This document shows positions 47,701 through 60,370 of a DNA stretch of 64,000 nucleotides, in pieces. The translations under genes and the position numbers were made by a program. The notes beneath the pieces were generated by a model. That model was not told the origin of the DNA. It saw nothing but the letters and a program-made list of their open reading frames with translations, and made no database searches. Origin of the DNA: Lysobacterales bacterium (GTDB lineage Bacteria > Pseudomonadota > Gammaproteobacteria > Xanthomonadales > SZUA-5); NCBI GenBank assembly GCA_022844135.1, contig JALHMG010000008.1, forward strand, positions 1 through 64,000, given 5' to 3'. Every line of letters begins with the position of its first letter. Position 1 is the first letter of the stretch.

Positions 47701-48092
47701 GGACCACCTATCTGCCCGGCGAATTACTGGTTTACACCGTGGTTGTCAGCAATGCCGGCCCCGATCCGATCCACGCCTTGCGGATCAGTAATCCGGTGCC
47801 GGCAGGCTTGATCAACGTTAGCTGGACGTGCGCCGCAACCGGTGCCGCCGAGTGCCCAGCCGCCAGCGGCAATGGCGGAATCGACCGCAACATCCCCCAG
47901 CTGCCGCTCAACGGTACGCTTGTTTTCACCCTGGGCGGCACGGTCGACGGCAGCCCGCCGCAGATCACCAGTACCGCATCGCTGTCGTTGCCGGTCGACA
48001 ACTCTTTGGAAGACCCGAACCTCAGCAATAACAGCGTCAGCGATACCGATCAGCTCGAAGTGCTCTTCAGGAACGGATTCGAGAGTCTGTAG
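44703..48092 (+). CDS. Large secreted repeat protein with Calx-beta, Ig-like and DUF11 domains
   Basis: 1129 residues from ATG 44703, with GGAG nine bases upstream; the open frame begins much earlier but overlaps the sigma gene. A long signal peptide (LVLGWAALALVGTSVPGFA) is followed by a right-handed beta-helix beginning with GASCTLRSAIAAAAAGDTINF, a start typical of secreted polymorphic repeat proteins. Asn/Gly-rich helix turns continue to about residue 440. A module around LTFNGQTTAPLAFDASSSAV follows. A Calx-beta domain (ITEGNSGTQVLTFTVTKQG ... GTIVNDDQ) lies near 690-800, then two Ig-like domains, then a DUF11-like domain (YTVVVSNAGPDPIHALRISN). The protein ends LFRNGFESL, a tag shared with another secreted protein in the window. 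A cell-surface or exported structural role is likely. Confidence 0.8.
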   Translation: MQIGMNRLSDVGMRHIDTGRIDRHRGSAQGYIRRLVLGWAALALVGTSVPGFAAIITVNSSADAGGTCPGASCTLRSAIAAAAAGDTINFSVPTVTLTSAELLIDKNLRIFGGAGVTVTRQDGSPDFRIFQVAAGAEVEFRNLTISNGRSGSGAGVNNHGSLLVSDSAIRNNQCIGSGNASGCGMLNNSTGVLTLSNTSVHANSTVATAQNRGGGIYNAGGQLALASSAVYENTLASGASNFGAGIGTSPTGLVEIFESRIADNQSAGTQAVGVGVFNQSTMIIRRSTVSGNIAESSGANLGAGIFNETGASLTVDNSTLSRNRSPIRPPNRANGGAGLFNDGGGRVVLIASTITANEANSDTGRGGGTHSDGLLIVSNSLIDGNSSTNGPSDIGANLISAGHNLLGNNAGVTISGISTGNQFNVQELVSPLGSWGGPLSTHALLPGSPAINAGATPSEIQQLTVSGTAGTFTLTFNGQTTAPLAFDASSSAVQAALEGLSSIGNGNVVVVSGATHVVMFTGARAGTNLAEITSAGAGGASVAQRTLWNGGSLFIDQRSVNRPQQGTPDIGAFESRGFTLAITSGDNQIANVNDPFPTPLSLSVTGTGGEPVNGGRVSFTPPASGASASVSPNPVTISGGAATPTTVTANGTVGGPYQLAAAARGANTVNFTLSNRAAPVLSIGDASITEGNSGTQVLTFTVTKQGESALPISFNFATANDTATVAGNDYVAASGTGTIPVTGAIGTTTISVTINGDSAIETDEQFFVNLSAPQRAVIGDGQAVGTIVNDDQQTTTTTITTTPSPSVVGQAYTANISVSGTQLSPTGTVSVSDGVSSCGPLTLVAGTAPLSTASCTLTGTAAGTRTLTASYAPADSRSLASSGTTSHTVNLIGTTVAVTGPSRVRMGVPANFVASLTVNPSGQPAPTGTLTLSVGSSSCTATLPNTSCNITIPLTPGPATVTASYSGDSAHASATSSGAGNLPLAIFAVADATVINSNGRTTYLPGELLVYTVVVSNAGPDPIHALRISNPVPAGLINVSWTCAATGAAECPAASGNGGIDRNIPQLPLNGTLVFTLGGTVDGSPPQITSTASLSLPVDNSLEDPNLSNNSVSDTDQLEVLFRNGFESL

Positions 48093-48102
48093 CCTGAGTG
48101 CT

Positions 48103-48552
48103 TCAGTGCCGACGACTGCGGAAGAAAGCCCGCAGTCGTTCGGCGGATTGGTCGGCCAAGAGACCCGATTCCACCTCGACGCGATGGTTGTGGCGCGGAT
48201 CGAGCAGGACGTTGAAGACGCTCTGGACGGCGCCGGTCTTGGGGTCTGCTGCAGCGTAAACGAGCCGTCGCACGCGCGCGTGCACGATCGCGCCGGCGCA
48301 CATCAGGCACGGCTCCAGTGTGCAGTACAGCGTGGCATCGACGAGGCGGTGATTGCCGACGGCCTTTCCTGCCGCCCTGAGTGCGACGATCTCGGCGTGG
48401 GCGCTGGGATCGTGATCGATGATGTTGCGATTGAATCCGCTGGCGATCAGCTCATTGCCGATCACGACGAGGGCCGCCACGGGAACTTCGCCAAGACGCT
48501 CGGCCTCGATGGCGAGCGTCAGGCATTGTTGCATCCAGTCGCTGTCGGTCAT
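48103..48552 (-). CDS. tadA: tRNA-specific adenosine deaminase
   Basis: 149 residues from ATG 48552 (MTDSDWMQQCLTLAI); the frame extends to 48672 but this start fits TadA. It converts adenosine 34 to inosine in tRNA-Arg. The zinc and proton-transfer residues are visible as HAEIVAL and PCLMCAGAIVHARV. The gene converges with the large secreted protein gene, with 10 bases between the stops. Confidence 0.93.
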   Translation of the reverse strand: MTDSDWMQQCLTLAIEAERLGEVPVAALVVIGNELIASGFNRNIIDHDPSAHAEIVALRAAGKAVGNHRLVDATLYCTLEPCLMCAGAIVHARVRRLVYAAADPKTGAVQSVFNVLLDPRHNHRVEVESGLLADQSAERLRAFFRSRRH

Positions 48553-48699
48553 GGCAGTCAGAGCTTTCTCAAACGAAGACAAGAAGGCACCAAGGAAGCA
48601 AACACGATCGATTGGAGTCCACTGCGCATCTTCGCTTCTGATTTTCGTGGCTTCGCAACTTCGTGCGAACAAGCTTCTCGAAGCCGCATCGACGCACCG

Positions 48700-52416
<3,717 letters not shown>

Positions 52417-52550
52417 CGGCGCGAATAGCCGTCTTTACGGCTGAATGTGAGCAGGCGGCGAGCATAGCGAGAAACGCCTAGACATTGTGCACGGATAAGG
52501 CAGTGCGCCTCGTCACGATCGAGAAGATGCCGTCGGCACGCGCGTGGCGA

Positions 52551-55259
52551 TCAGGGGCTTGGCGCACTTCTCGCGGCGCGCAACTCCGCAAGAGTCTGGC
52601 GCGTCATTTCGCGCATCTGCGCGTGATGCTCGGAGGATAGGTCGGACTCCAGCTGGGTCAGCAACGGCTCCGCCTCCGCGTAGCGTTTCAGCCCCATCAG
52701 CGAGCGCGCGTGTCGCAGCGGTGCCAACAGGGCGTGTTGCGCTTCGGCGTCCATGGCGATGCGCGATTCTGCCAGCAACTGCGCACTCAGACGCTCGGCC
52801 TCGACCCAGCGCTCCTGGCGCTGCAGCGAGCCGGCGTACTGATAAAGCACGCGCAGTCGTTCGCCATCGCCAGCCGGGAACAGACGCTCTGTGCTGCGCA
52901 GAATGGCGGCAAATTCGACATCCGCCGTCGCGAAGTCGCCCATATTGCGCAATAGCGCCGCATATTCGGAGCGCGCCGCCAGCGTCTGTCGATGATCGCG
53001 ACCGAAGCGCGCTTCGTTGCCGCGAATGGCAGCTTCGCGCAGCGGTTTGGCGTCCGCGTGGCGTCCCTGGCTTGAGTACACGACGCTCAGGTTAATCGCG
53101 GTTTGCAGCGTTTCCGGATCGGTCTGACCGCGAATGTCCACTCGCCGCCGATAGGCGCTTGCGAGCAAGGCCTCGCCCTCGGCGGCTTGTCCTGCAAGAA
53201 ACAGCAGTCTGCCGAGATTTTCATCGATAGTAATCCGAACCTCGTGCCCACTTTCGAGCGTTTCGAGTGCGAGTTGTGCCGCTGCGTTCAGACGCTCCAG
53301 TGCCTGCTCTCCGTTGCCGATACGCTCCTCGATCATCGCCCAATTGTTTTGCGCGTTGAGGGTTTGCCAATGGCCCTTGCCCAGCAGGCGCTCGCGCTCG
53401 GAGGCGACGGATTCGATCTCCTTCAGCGCTGCGTCCGGCTTTCCGGCGTCGCGCAGCAAATTGGCGTACTCGAGCGAGACGCGAAGCGTGTCCGGATCGG
53501 TCGGCCCCAATTCGGCAATCGCATATTGTTGGCTTGCGAGCAGAGCCCGCAGCGCTTCATCAGCGCGCTCATCCGTGGCCAGAATGCGCGCACGTTCGAT
53601 GCGTGCATCGAGTTCGAGTCGCGTGCGCCAGCTGGCGATGCATTGCGCGCATTCGTTGGGCGTCTTTATGTGCGACAGAACCCAATCGAGTTCATCGAGT
53701 GCGACGTCGGTATCGCCCATCTGAATCAGCGTTTTGGCGTGCAATGCAGTGACCATCAACGCGACCGGTGTCGTCGATGTGCGCAGCTCAGCCATCATCG
53801 GTTGCAAAATCTCGAGTGCGTCGAGCACGCGTCCGCTGTCGTACTCGATTTGCGCTCGTCCCAGGCGCGCCGATGCCAGCGCCGAAGCGTCGGCGTTGGC
53901 CATTTCGTAGTCGCGTTCGGCGGCCAGAAAATACTCGCTCGCTCGCGGCAGATCGCCCATCGCGCGCCAAGTTTCCGCCAGCGCCGCGCGCATCCGAGCC
54001 CGCGCCCGCGGCGCATCCGCAAGATCACGTTCCAAGGGCGCATCGGCGCCGGCCATCACTTCTTTGACCGTTACCTCTCGACCTTGGGCGAACATCGGGT
54101 TGGCGCTCGACAACAAGCCGAGCATGAGCTGGAACATGGAATCGGCTTCGCGTCGTTGCGCCTGTTCGCGGAGCGCGAACTGCGTGCTGATGCCGACTGC
54201 GGCAATCATCGCAACGAAGACGATGACGATTGCCGCGAATAGCGCCACGTTGCGCCGCGCGAAACGGCGGATGTCGGCGAACACGCTGGCGCGCCGCGCC
54301 AGAATCGCCTCGTCGCAAAGAAAACGGCGCAAGTCTTCGCTGAGTTCCGCGGCGTTGCGATATCGCTGGTCCTTCTCCTTCGCCAGCGCTTTCTGGAAAA
54401 TCGTCTCCAGATCCCCCGAAAAGCGCCGGTCGTAACGCGACAACGGCGTCGGCGCCACGTCGCATATCTGCTGCAAGGCGTGCGCGAGATTGTGTCCCGT
54501 CACCTCATAGGGTAAGTCGCCGGTCAGCATGCGATAGCCGATCATGCCGAGCGCATACACATCGGTACGGATATCGACCGCGCCCGGCTCGCCCATCGCT
54601 TGCTCGGGGCTCATGTAGGCGATCGTGCCGACGACCATGCCAGCCGTAGTCAGGTCGCTGGTCCCACGTTCCTCGCCAACCGAAAGCCGCGCGACGCCAA
54701 AGTCCAGTACCTTGGGTTGGCCGTCGGACTGCACCAGAATATTGCCGGGCTTAAGGTCGCGATGAATAACGCCGCGGATGTGCGCATGTTCGATGGCTTC
54801 GCATACCCGCCGCAGCAGACTCAATCGCTCGCGGACGTCGAGTGCGGCACAAGCCTCCAGCAAAGGCGCACCCTCGACATACTCCATGACGATATACGGC
54901 ACGCTGCCCATCGATGGATCGGTGCGGCCGCTGGCATAAATCTGGGCGATGCCGACGTGCGTAAAGCGCCCGAGAATTTCTGCCTCTTGTTGGAAGCGGG
55001 CGAGAAGTTCCGCCTGATGCAATCCCGCGTGCAAAGTTTTGATCGCCACATGGCGCTTGGGGTGTTTTTGTTGGGCGAGAAACACCACACCCATGCCACC
55101 GGCGCCGATAACACGAACGATCTTGTAGTCGTCGATCTCGCGCCCGATCCAGGCCGACGGGCCCGCCAAGCCTGGCGATGAATTGGAGTTCGACAGGCGC
55201 GACGGGGGGTCGATCGGCTGGACCGAGGTAACGGACGACAGGGCAGAGCGTTCAATCAT
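52551..55259 (-). CDS. Transmembrane Ser/Thr protein kinase with TPR region
   Basis: 902 residues from ATG 55259. The kinase domain spans about residues 40-310: VIGAGGMGVVFLAQQ (glycine loop), VAIKTL, HRDLKPGNIL, VLDFGVARL and GTIAYMSPEQAMG are intact. A transmembrane helix (VALFAAIVIVFVAMIAAVG) lies near 338-360. The C-terminal 540 residues are TPR repeats. Compared with the kinase at 41.2-44.0 kb it has the same layout but lacks an adjacent sigma factor. It is upstream of metH on the same strand with 134 bases between, probably unrelated to it. Confidence 0.88.
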   Translation of the reverse strand: MIERSALSSVTSVQPIDPPSRLSNSNSSPGLAGPSAWIGREIDDYKIVRVIGAGGMGVVFLAQQKHPKRHVAIKTLHAGLHQAELLARFQQEAEILGRFTHVGIAQIYASGRTDPSMGSVPYIVMEYVEGAPLLEACAALDVRERLSLLRRVCEAIEHAHIRGVIHRDLKPGNILVQSDGQPKVLDFGVARLSVGEERGTSDLTTAGMVVGTIAYMSPEQAMGEPGAVDIRTDVYALGMIGYRMLTGDLPYEVTGHNLAHALQQICDVAPTPLSRYDRRFSGDLETIFQKALAKEKDQRYRNAAELSEDLRRFLCDEAILARRASVFADIRRFARRNVALFAAIVIVFVAMIAAVGISTQFALREQAQRREADSMFQLMLGLLSSANPMFAQGREVTVKEVMAGADAPLERDLADAPRARARMRAALAETWRAMGDLPRASEYFLAAERDYEMANADASALASARLGRAQIEYDSGRVLDALEILQPMMAELRTSTTPVALMVTALHAKTLIQMGDTDVALDELDWVLSHIKTPNECAQCIASWRTRLELDARIERARILATDERADEALRALLASQQYAIAELGPTDPDTLRVSLEYANLLRDAGKPDAALKEIESVASERERLLGKGHWQTLNAQNNWAMIEERIGNGEQALERLNAAAQLALETLESGHEVRITIDENLGRLLFLAGQAAEGEALLASAYRRRVDIRGQTDPETLQTAINLSVVYSSQGRHADAKPLREAAIRGNEARFGRDHRQTLAARSEYAALLRNMGDFATADVEFAAILRSTERLFPAGDGERLRVLYQYAGSLQRQERWVEAERLSAQLLAESRIAMDAEAQHALLAPLRHARSLMGLKRYAEAEPLLTQLESDLSSEHHAQMREMTRQTLAELRAARSAPSP

Positions 55260-55384
55260 GCGCCAACGCTACGCCTTGGCGTCGTTTTCGGCCAGTCGTT
55301 GAAGTTCCGGCCAGCGAGCAGATGCGCGCTGGCCAGCTTCCGCCTCAGGCCGCGGGTGATCAGCGCGGCCAAAACGAACCAACG

Positions 55385-58204
55385 CTACGGCGACTCGAAA
55401 CCGTTCGCAAACACATCGCTCACGCGCGCCGGTACAACAATGTACAGGACGCGGGAAGCCTCGCTGCGCAGATCGCCCGTCGCGTTGTCGACCAGCGGGA
55501 AGCGGACGCGGTTGGGCGATATGAACTGCGCGCCGTTGACCGTGTGCCATTGCAACGTCAGTGGATTGCCGACGCTCAGCGGTCCGTAACGGCGCAATAC
55601 CCATTGGCCGCTGGACAAATCCTCGCCATGCAGGATCAGCTGCATCGTGGCGTTAAGGCACTCGACATGCTCAAAGCGGATCGCCAACGGAAAGGGCGAA
55701 AATTGCGGGTCTGAGGGAAGCTCATCGATATCCACGAAGTGGGCGTCGACCAGCTGCTCGCAATTGCCGTCACCGAGCAACAGTTCGATATCGCTCAGCG
55801 TGCCTTGTTTGCTCTTGCCGCCCTTCGCCGCCGAGGTGCCCACTGAATCCCCGAAGCTGGCAACATCGGGCTGCAGTCGATCAAGAACATTGTCGCCATT
55901 GCCGTCGCCGACGTTCGGCGCCAGATTCTCTACTTCGTCGCTCGGGCCGTCGCTGTCATCGTCGGGCACGCGCGTTAGGCTGAAAACGCCTTCGCCCGTC
56001 CCCGCGTGCAGTGTTGGGGGTGCCGCGCTCGGTCGGGAAATGGCAACTGCAGCCGCCGAATCGATCGGCATGCCGATCGACACCGACAACCAGGAATCTC
56101 CGCCGTTTTCGCTGACGTAAACGCCGCCCGGGCTGGTATCGACGCCCGCCGCACCGGCGATGATGCGTTGCGGCGTCAGCGGATCGACGCGCAGCGAGCG
56201 TACAACTTTGCCGACGATCCCGGTGTCGCTGCGCGTCCAGTTGCCCCCGCCGTTAACGCTTTTGTAGATACGGCCAGGAATGTCTTCATCGCTGGGATCT
56301 TGCACCGCCACCAGCAGCGTACCGCTGGTACCTGGAACGGCGATCAATGCCGTCACGTCCCACGGACTGGTGGTGCCGCCACCGATACGCGGCAGACCAT
56401 CGTTGATCGGCGACCAGGTGACGCCGTTGTTGGTGCTTCTGAACAATCCGTTCGGAATCGTTGGAAGTGGATCGACGTCCGGGTCGTAGCCGACAATCCG
56501 AGTGCCGACAATGACGCGGGTCGGCGTGCTCGGGTCGAAGGAGATATGGAAAGGTCGCGGGTACTGCTGATTCGGTGTGCAAGTACCGAGCGGCAGATTA
56601 TCGGCAGGAGCCCAGGACGTTGCGCCGTTGACGCTGCGCCAAACGCGCGCAACGCTCAGGCTGGGCGTAACGCCGGCACAGCTGACTCGTCCATCGTTGA
56701 CGAAGTAAAGGTTTTGCGAAACGAATCCGGCGACCTCAGTGGGATCGACGATGAGCTGGCGAACCACACCCAGACGGCTCGGTCCGCCGGCCGGCACCGG
56801 GATCAGCGTGTCTGCGGGCGCCCAGCTCACGCCAGAATTGCCGCTGACAAAAATGCCGCCGCGGTAGCTGGTTGTCGGCAAACCGAGCGGCGCAAAGTCG
56901 GCGCCGACGGCGTACACCCGCACACTTGCCGGCGCCAGCAGGTTGGCCGGATCGTGGGTGATGCCCTGCACCGTGTCCAGCAGCAGGTTGCTGTTCGAGC
57001 GCACCCAGCTGGCGCCAAAGTTGTCGGACAGGAACAACGCCGGCGATGTGGCCTCGCTGCGATCGTTGCGAACGCCTGCGAGCAGACGCTGCGGCCGACC
57101 GGGTTGTACCGACAGGGATTCGACGTCCGTGCCGCGCAATCCAAAACTCGAAGAAGTCCAACTACTGCCGGCATTGGTGGTCACGAAGACCTCGCCGGAC
57201 ACGGAAAACGCCAGCCAACGCGCCGTGTTCGACGGATCGATGATCACCGGCCCGATCGATGCGGCATCGACACCGTTGATGTTCAGACCGGTATTGCGCG
57301 CCGAAAACCCGTTGCCGTTGGTCGCCGTGATCAACACGCCTTCGCTGGTGCCGAAAATCGCTCGGCCCGGCGTTGTCGGATCGGACGCAATGCTCTGCAG
57401 CCGCTGCGTGGCGGACGGCAGCAGCGGCGCCAGACTGGTAAACGCCAGATTGTTGATGGAACGAAAGGCGCCGAATTCGCCGGCGAGGAAGATGCTGTTG
57501 GCAACATTGCCGTTGTAAGCCAACAACTCCAGCTCGTCCTGGATGGGCCCGCCGCTGTCCCAGGGACCCGTTATCGGCGTGAAATTCACCCCAAAATCCA
57601 GAGACCTGTAGAGGCTGGCGGGGAACGTTGTGGTATTGCGCGCGCCGGCCCAAACCAGCACAGTACCGAGATTGTTTGGGTCTGCAGCCACCTTGTTGAG
57701 CGCCTGCGGCAACGTGGTGCCGCCGCCGCTGCTCCACGACAAACCGCCGTCGCTGCTGCGATACAGCCCATGATCTTTGGTGACCACGTAGAGTTTATTG
57801 CCGTCTTGCGGCACATAAGCGATGTCGACCGTGCGGAAGTTCGCATTGCTGACTGGCAGCCCCACCTCGCTGCGCTGCCAGCTACGGCCGCTATCGTCAG
57901 TCCGAAAGACGCCACGTGCGCCTGCGAGCATCAGACGTCCGGCGATGGTCGGGTGCGCAATCACCACCGCCTCGTCCTCTTCGATGGTATTCAAGCCCGC
58001 GCTGGCCAAAATCCAGCTGGCGCCGCCATCGACCGAGCGGTACACGCTTCGATGCGAAGTCGCATACAAGTTGTTGGCTTGCAACGGGCTGGCGATGGCG
58101 CTGTCGACGCGTCCGCCATAGGGCCCCTCACTGCTCCAACGTCCCGGCGCCGCCCACCCCTGTACCGCCAAAAAGGCCAACATCCACCCAAAACCACGAA
58201 TCAT
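55385..58204 (-). CDS. Large secreted propeller protein with Asp-box repeats
   Basis: 939 residues from ATG 58204, where a GGGGG ribosome site and a signal peptide (GFGWMLAFLAVQGWA) occur; the longer frame to 58393 is unlikely. Repeats such as RSVDGGASWILASAG, RTDDSGRSWQRS, RSSDGGLSWSSGG, VTTNAGSSWTSS and VSENGGDSWLSV are Asp-box/BNR motifs of sortilin- or YCF48-like beta-propellers. The C-terminal 200 residues (around DDSDGPSDEVENLAPN onward) are a separate domain. The protein ends VFANGFESP, sharing the NGFES tag with the 44.7-48.1 kb protein. The ligand is unknown. Confidence 0.8.
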   Translation of the reverse strand: MIRGFGWMLAFLAVQGWAAPGRWSSEGPYGGRVDSAIASPLQANNLYATSHRSVYRSVDGGASWILASAGLNTIEEDEAVVIAHPTIAGRLMLAGARGVFRTDDSGRSWQRSEVGLPVSNANFRTVDIAYVPQDGNKLYVVTKDHGLYRSSDGGLSWSSGGGTTLPQALNKVAADPNNLGTVLVWAGARNTTTFPASLYRSLDFGVNFTPITGPWDSGGPIQDELELLAYNGNVANSIFLAGEFGAFRSINNLAFTSLAPLLPSATQRLQSIASDPTTPGRAIFGTSEGVLITATNGNGFSARNTGLNINGVDAASIGPVIIDPSNTARWLAFSVSGEVFVTTNAGSSWTSSSFGLRGTDVESLSVQPGRPQRLLAGVRNDRSEATSPALFLSDNFGASWVRSNSNLLLDTVQGITHDPANLLAPASVRVYAVGADFAPLGLPTTSYRGGIFVSGNSGVSWAPADTLIPVPAGGPSRLGVVRQLIVDPTEVAGFVSQNLYFVNDGRVSCAGVTPSLSVARVWRSVNGATSWAPADNLPLGTCTPNQQYPRPFHISFDPSTPTRVIVGTRIVGYDPDVDPLPTIPNGLFRSTNNGVTWSPINDGLPRIGGGTTSPWDVTALIAVPGTSGTLLVAVQDPSDEDIPGRIYKSVNGGGNWTRSDTGIVGKVVRSLRVDPLTPQRIIAGAAGVDTSPGGVYVSENGGDSWLSVSIGMPIDSAAAVAISRPSAAPPTLHAGTGEGVFSLTRVPDDDSDGPSDEVENLAPNVGDGNGDNVLDRLQPDVASFGDSVGTSAAKGGKSKQGTLSDIELLLGDGNCEQLVDAHFVDIDELPSDPQFSPFPLAIRFEHVECLNATMQLILHGEDLSSGQWVLRRYGPLSVGNPLTLQWHTVNGAQFISPNRVRFPLVDNATGDLRSEASRVLYIVVPARVSDVFANGFESP

Positions 58205-58668
58205 TGCGTTTCCCCCTGAAAGCGACGCAAACTCTATCCGACTCACTGTAATGCGCAACTTAAGGCCGCGTTTGCAAACCAGTTCCGCATTTCCAGCTAC
58301 GCCATCGGCCGCCATCCTGGCGACTCGCCGTTCTGAGGACGCGCTGCGCGGCCTGCACGGCATCCAGGCGCAGCGAAATTCTGCGATCAGCATTCCGAGC
58401 TATGGCGAATCCTTGGCAGTGGTCTGGTCTCTGGTCCGTTCGCCCAGGCGTGAGAATTGTGCGCCGCCGCCAGCGCGTAGTCGACCGATGCCTGTCGCAT
58501 AGAAGCGGCTGGTGTCGCTCAGATCTGCGCCGCGCCGGAATCGAGATTCGCTATGTTGGAAGCTGGATCGTGAGAATCGAAGACGTTACCGCTCTTGCCA
58601 GAATGGCGGCCTGTGCCGACCGTTCGGCTGAGCTGCCTTGTTCTCAGGAACGGCCGTATCCGCTGCCA
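58205..58668. other. Gap before the toxin-associated cluster
   Basis: About 460 bases with no supported gene. Two overlapping plus-strand frames lack motifs and a ribosome site. It probably includes the promoter of the propeller gene on its left side and the end of a cluster of small minus-strand genes on its right. Confidence 0.5.
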
Positions 58669-59196
58669 TTATCGGTCAAGGCCATCTGTCGCCAGTGAAC
58701 TACTTTTGCGACGATTTATTTGGTTTCTTGCCGTATCCGCCAGGATCGGATCGCCGCTCGCCGATAATTCAGTCAAAGCAGAATCCGCCTCGGGTCCCGC
58801 AATGCCGCCAATAGCCCAAATGGCCTTGACGGCCAAAGCACGGCTTTCATCATGATCTAGGTACTCAGGTACCCATTGTGTCGCGGCAGCTAGGGCCTTC
58901 ACAGCCCTAGGGGTCTTGAGGCGACCCAAGGCTGTAACAACGTCCTCGTGTTTGAAATGCCAACGCTCACCGCTTAAAAACAGAAGAGTGTTCAAATGTT
59001 GATCCGAAAACCCAAATGTGTAACCCACGATTAAGGCCCACTCGACATCTTCGGAATTTTTCGATCTGATTGCATCATTGAGTAGCTCGGCGCATAGAAT
59101 ACGCCCGTCAGAACTATGAAAGCGCTCAAGAAAATCAGCGGGTTCTATCTTTTTTGTTGCTAGTGCGTAAACAAGCTGCCGCTCTTCCTTTGTCAT
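58669..59196 (-). CDS. HEAT-repeat protein, immunity-like
   Basis: 175 residues from ATG 59196. The middle and end have HEAT-like helical repeats: DVVTALGRLKTPRAVKALAAA and ALAVKAIWAIGGIAGPEADSALTELSASGDPIL. Proteins of this size and pattern are found as immunity proteins in Rhs and other polymorphic-toxin loci. It is the last of a run of small minus-strand genes downstream of an Rhs tip. No toxin partner lies next to it. A direct function is not known. Confidence 0.6.
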   Translation of the reverse strand: MTKEERQLVYALATKKIEPADFLERFHSSDGRILCAELLNDAIRSKNSEDVEWALIVGYTFGFSDQHLNTLLFLSGERWHFKHEDVVTALGRLKTPRAVKALAAATQWVPEYLDHDESRALAVKAIWAIGGIAGPEADSALTELSASGDPILADTARNQINRRKSSSLATDGLDR

Positions 59197-59350
59197 CGAG
59201 GCAACACCGAAAAGTTCAGGATTTTGTTATTAAAAATGTCTAGCGCAATGCCCCGTCCAAGTTGAATTTGGGCAACATCGCCCTCGCGCTCAAGATTCCA
59301 TCCTCCGCGGAAATCGCGGGCCGGTCGTCATATTGCGACCCAATATGCTG

Positions 59351-59674
59351 TCAATCGATTCCACGAATCTCGGCATTATCGACGTTCATGCACTTCTCGC
59401 GCCAGGCATCAAACGACTGAAAAATCCTGGTTTCTGGAAACCGTCCGTCCAGTTCCTTTTTGCCACTCCAGGTCAAGTGCACGACAGCGACGGCAGCAGA
59501 ACCTTCGATGTCAAACAAAACATCGTCGTTGTCAGACCGTTGGGCTATTGCGTTAGACCTAAGATTCCAAAGAACGTGATTCTCTGAAACTTCGCGTTCC
59601 AGCTCTTTCACAAGAATGTCTGAAAGCTGCCCAACGGAAACCCATGGAGCCAGAAATTCAATCTCCGTGTTCAT
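59351..59674 (-). CDS. Small conserved protein, candidate immunity protein
   Basis: 107 residues from ATG 59674. It has a short alpha/beta pattern with AVAVVHLTWSGKKELDGRFPETRIFQSFDAWREKCM. I recall similar proteins beside Rhs and contact-dependent toxins, so an immunity role is likely but not shown. It lies between the five-hairpin element and the HEAT gene. Confidence 0.55.
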   Translation of the reverse strand: MNTEIEFLAPWVSVGQLSDILVKELEREVSENHVLWNLRSNAIAQRSDNDDVLFDIEGSAAVAVVHLTWSGKKELDGRFPETRIFQSFDAWREKCMNVDNAEIRGID

Positions 59675-59706
59675 TTTTCTCGTGTCACCCTGTGCCTTAA
59701 ACTGTC

Positions 59707-59864
59707 TAGCAGGCTGTTGAGAAACAGCCTGCTAGCGCGAACCATGGATGGTTCGCACGTTGATCAAGCACGTAAGTGCTTGATCAATGGAGAGCGAGTC
59801 CGGACATGCGCCGGACTCGCGACTTGAGAAATGCACAGGAAGTGCGTTTCTCAACATCGTGCTA
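59707..59864. mobile_element. MITE-like element with five consecutive hairpins
   Basis: Imperfect terminal inverted repeats (TAGCAGGCTGTTGAG at 59707-59721; CTCAACATCGTGCTA at 59850-59864; 12 of 15 pair) enclose a chain of hairpins. The stems are 59707-59718 with 59723-59734, 59737-59745 with 59748-59756, 59760-59771 with 59776-59787, 59794-59803 with 59811-59820, and 59824-59836 with 59842-59854. Four of the five stems are perfect over 9-12 bases. The element overlaps the 3' end of the neighbouring gene. No transposase is encoded, so any movement must depend on a protein from elsewhere. Confidence 0.75.
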
Positions 59865-60370
59865 GACGTCAACTCGAAATCGTGCTCCCGCAACTGCCTG
59901 CCGCTTAGTTTTGCCATTTCGGAATCGGACAGCGGAATGATGTTGGGACTAAACGTTCGAATGTCGATCTCGCTATCTCCTATGAGATTCCGGAGGTGAT
60001 CGATGTTTGTGGGTGCTCTCAAATCAGTACTCAAGGACCGCGTGAACTCTTCCGGCGGCAAATACTCGTGATCTTGAACGTAATGCAATATGAGATCGGG
60101 GAAAGCAAAAAAGCAGTTCGGTTCACTTGCTAAAGCTATGAGATTTCTACTGCCAAGCGGAAGCTGATCTTCAAAGACTCGTTTCTTGCAAATAGGGCAA
60201 AGTCTAAATCCGCGAAACGAATCGAGTTCTACGTTGACAGAGCGCACAAATTTCTTCAATTGGGCAATATGATGAAACTTGCCTTTCGGATAATCCAATT
60301 CATCAATCCAACCCAACATTTTAATCGTTATGCCATTGAGAAAAAACGATTCGCCGTCTTTTATTAACAT
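59732..60370 (-). CDS. Zinc-finger-like small protein, C-terminus replaced by a mobile element
   Basis: 212 residues from ATG 60370. A CPIC motif (FRLCPICKKRVFEDQ) suggests a half zinc site, and the section LILHYVQDHEYLPPEEF resembles polymorphic-toxin immunity proteins with a HYVxxH-type stretch. From about residue 170 onward (about MLRNALPVHFSSRE) the frame lies inside the five-hairpin element, so the natural end of the protein has been replaced. It is part of the cluster downstream of the Rhs tip. It may still be made; its function is unknown. Confidence 0.55.
   Translation of the reverse strand: MLIKDGESFFLNGITIKMLGWIDELDYPKGKFHHIAQLKKFVRSVNVELDSFRGFRLCPICKKRVFEDQLPLGSRNLIALASEPNCFFAFPDLILHYVQDHEYLPPEEFTRSLSTDLRAPTNIDHLRNLIGDSEIDIRTFSPNIIPLSDSEMAKLSGRQLREHDFELTSSTMLRNALPVHFSSRESGACPDSLSIDQALTCLINVRTIHGSR

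Noticed and set aside
52417-52550. Possible SAH or cobalamin riboswitch before metH
   Set aside because: The 134-base gap shows only a small hairpin, and none of the conserved segments of those riboswitches could be matched by eye.
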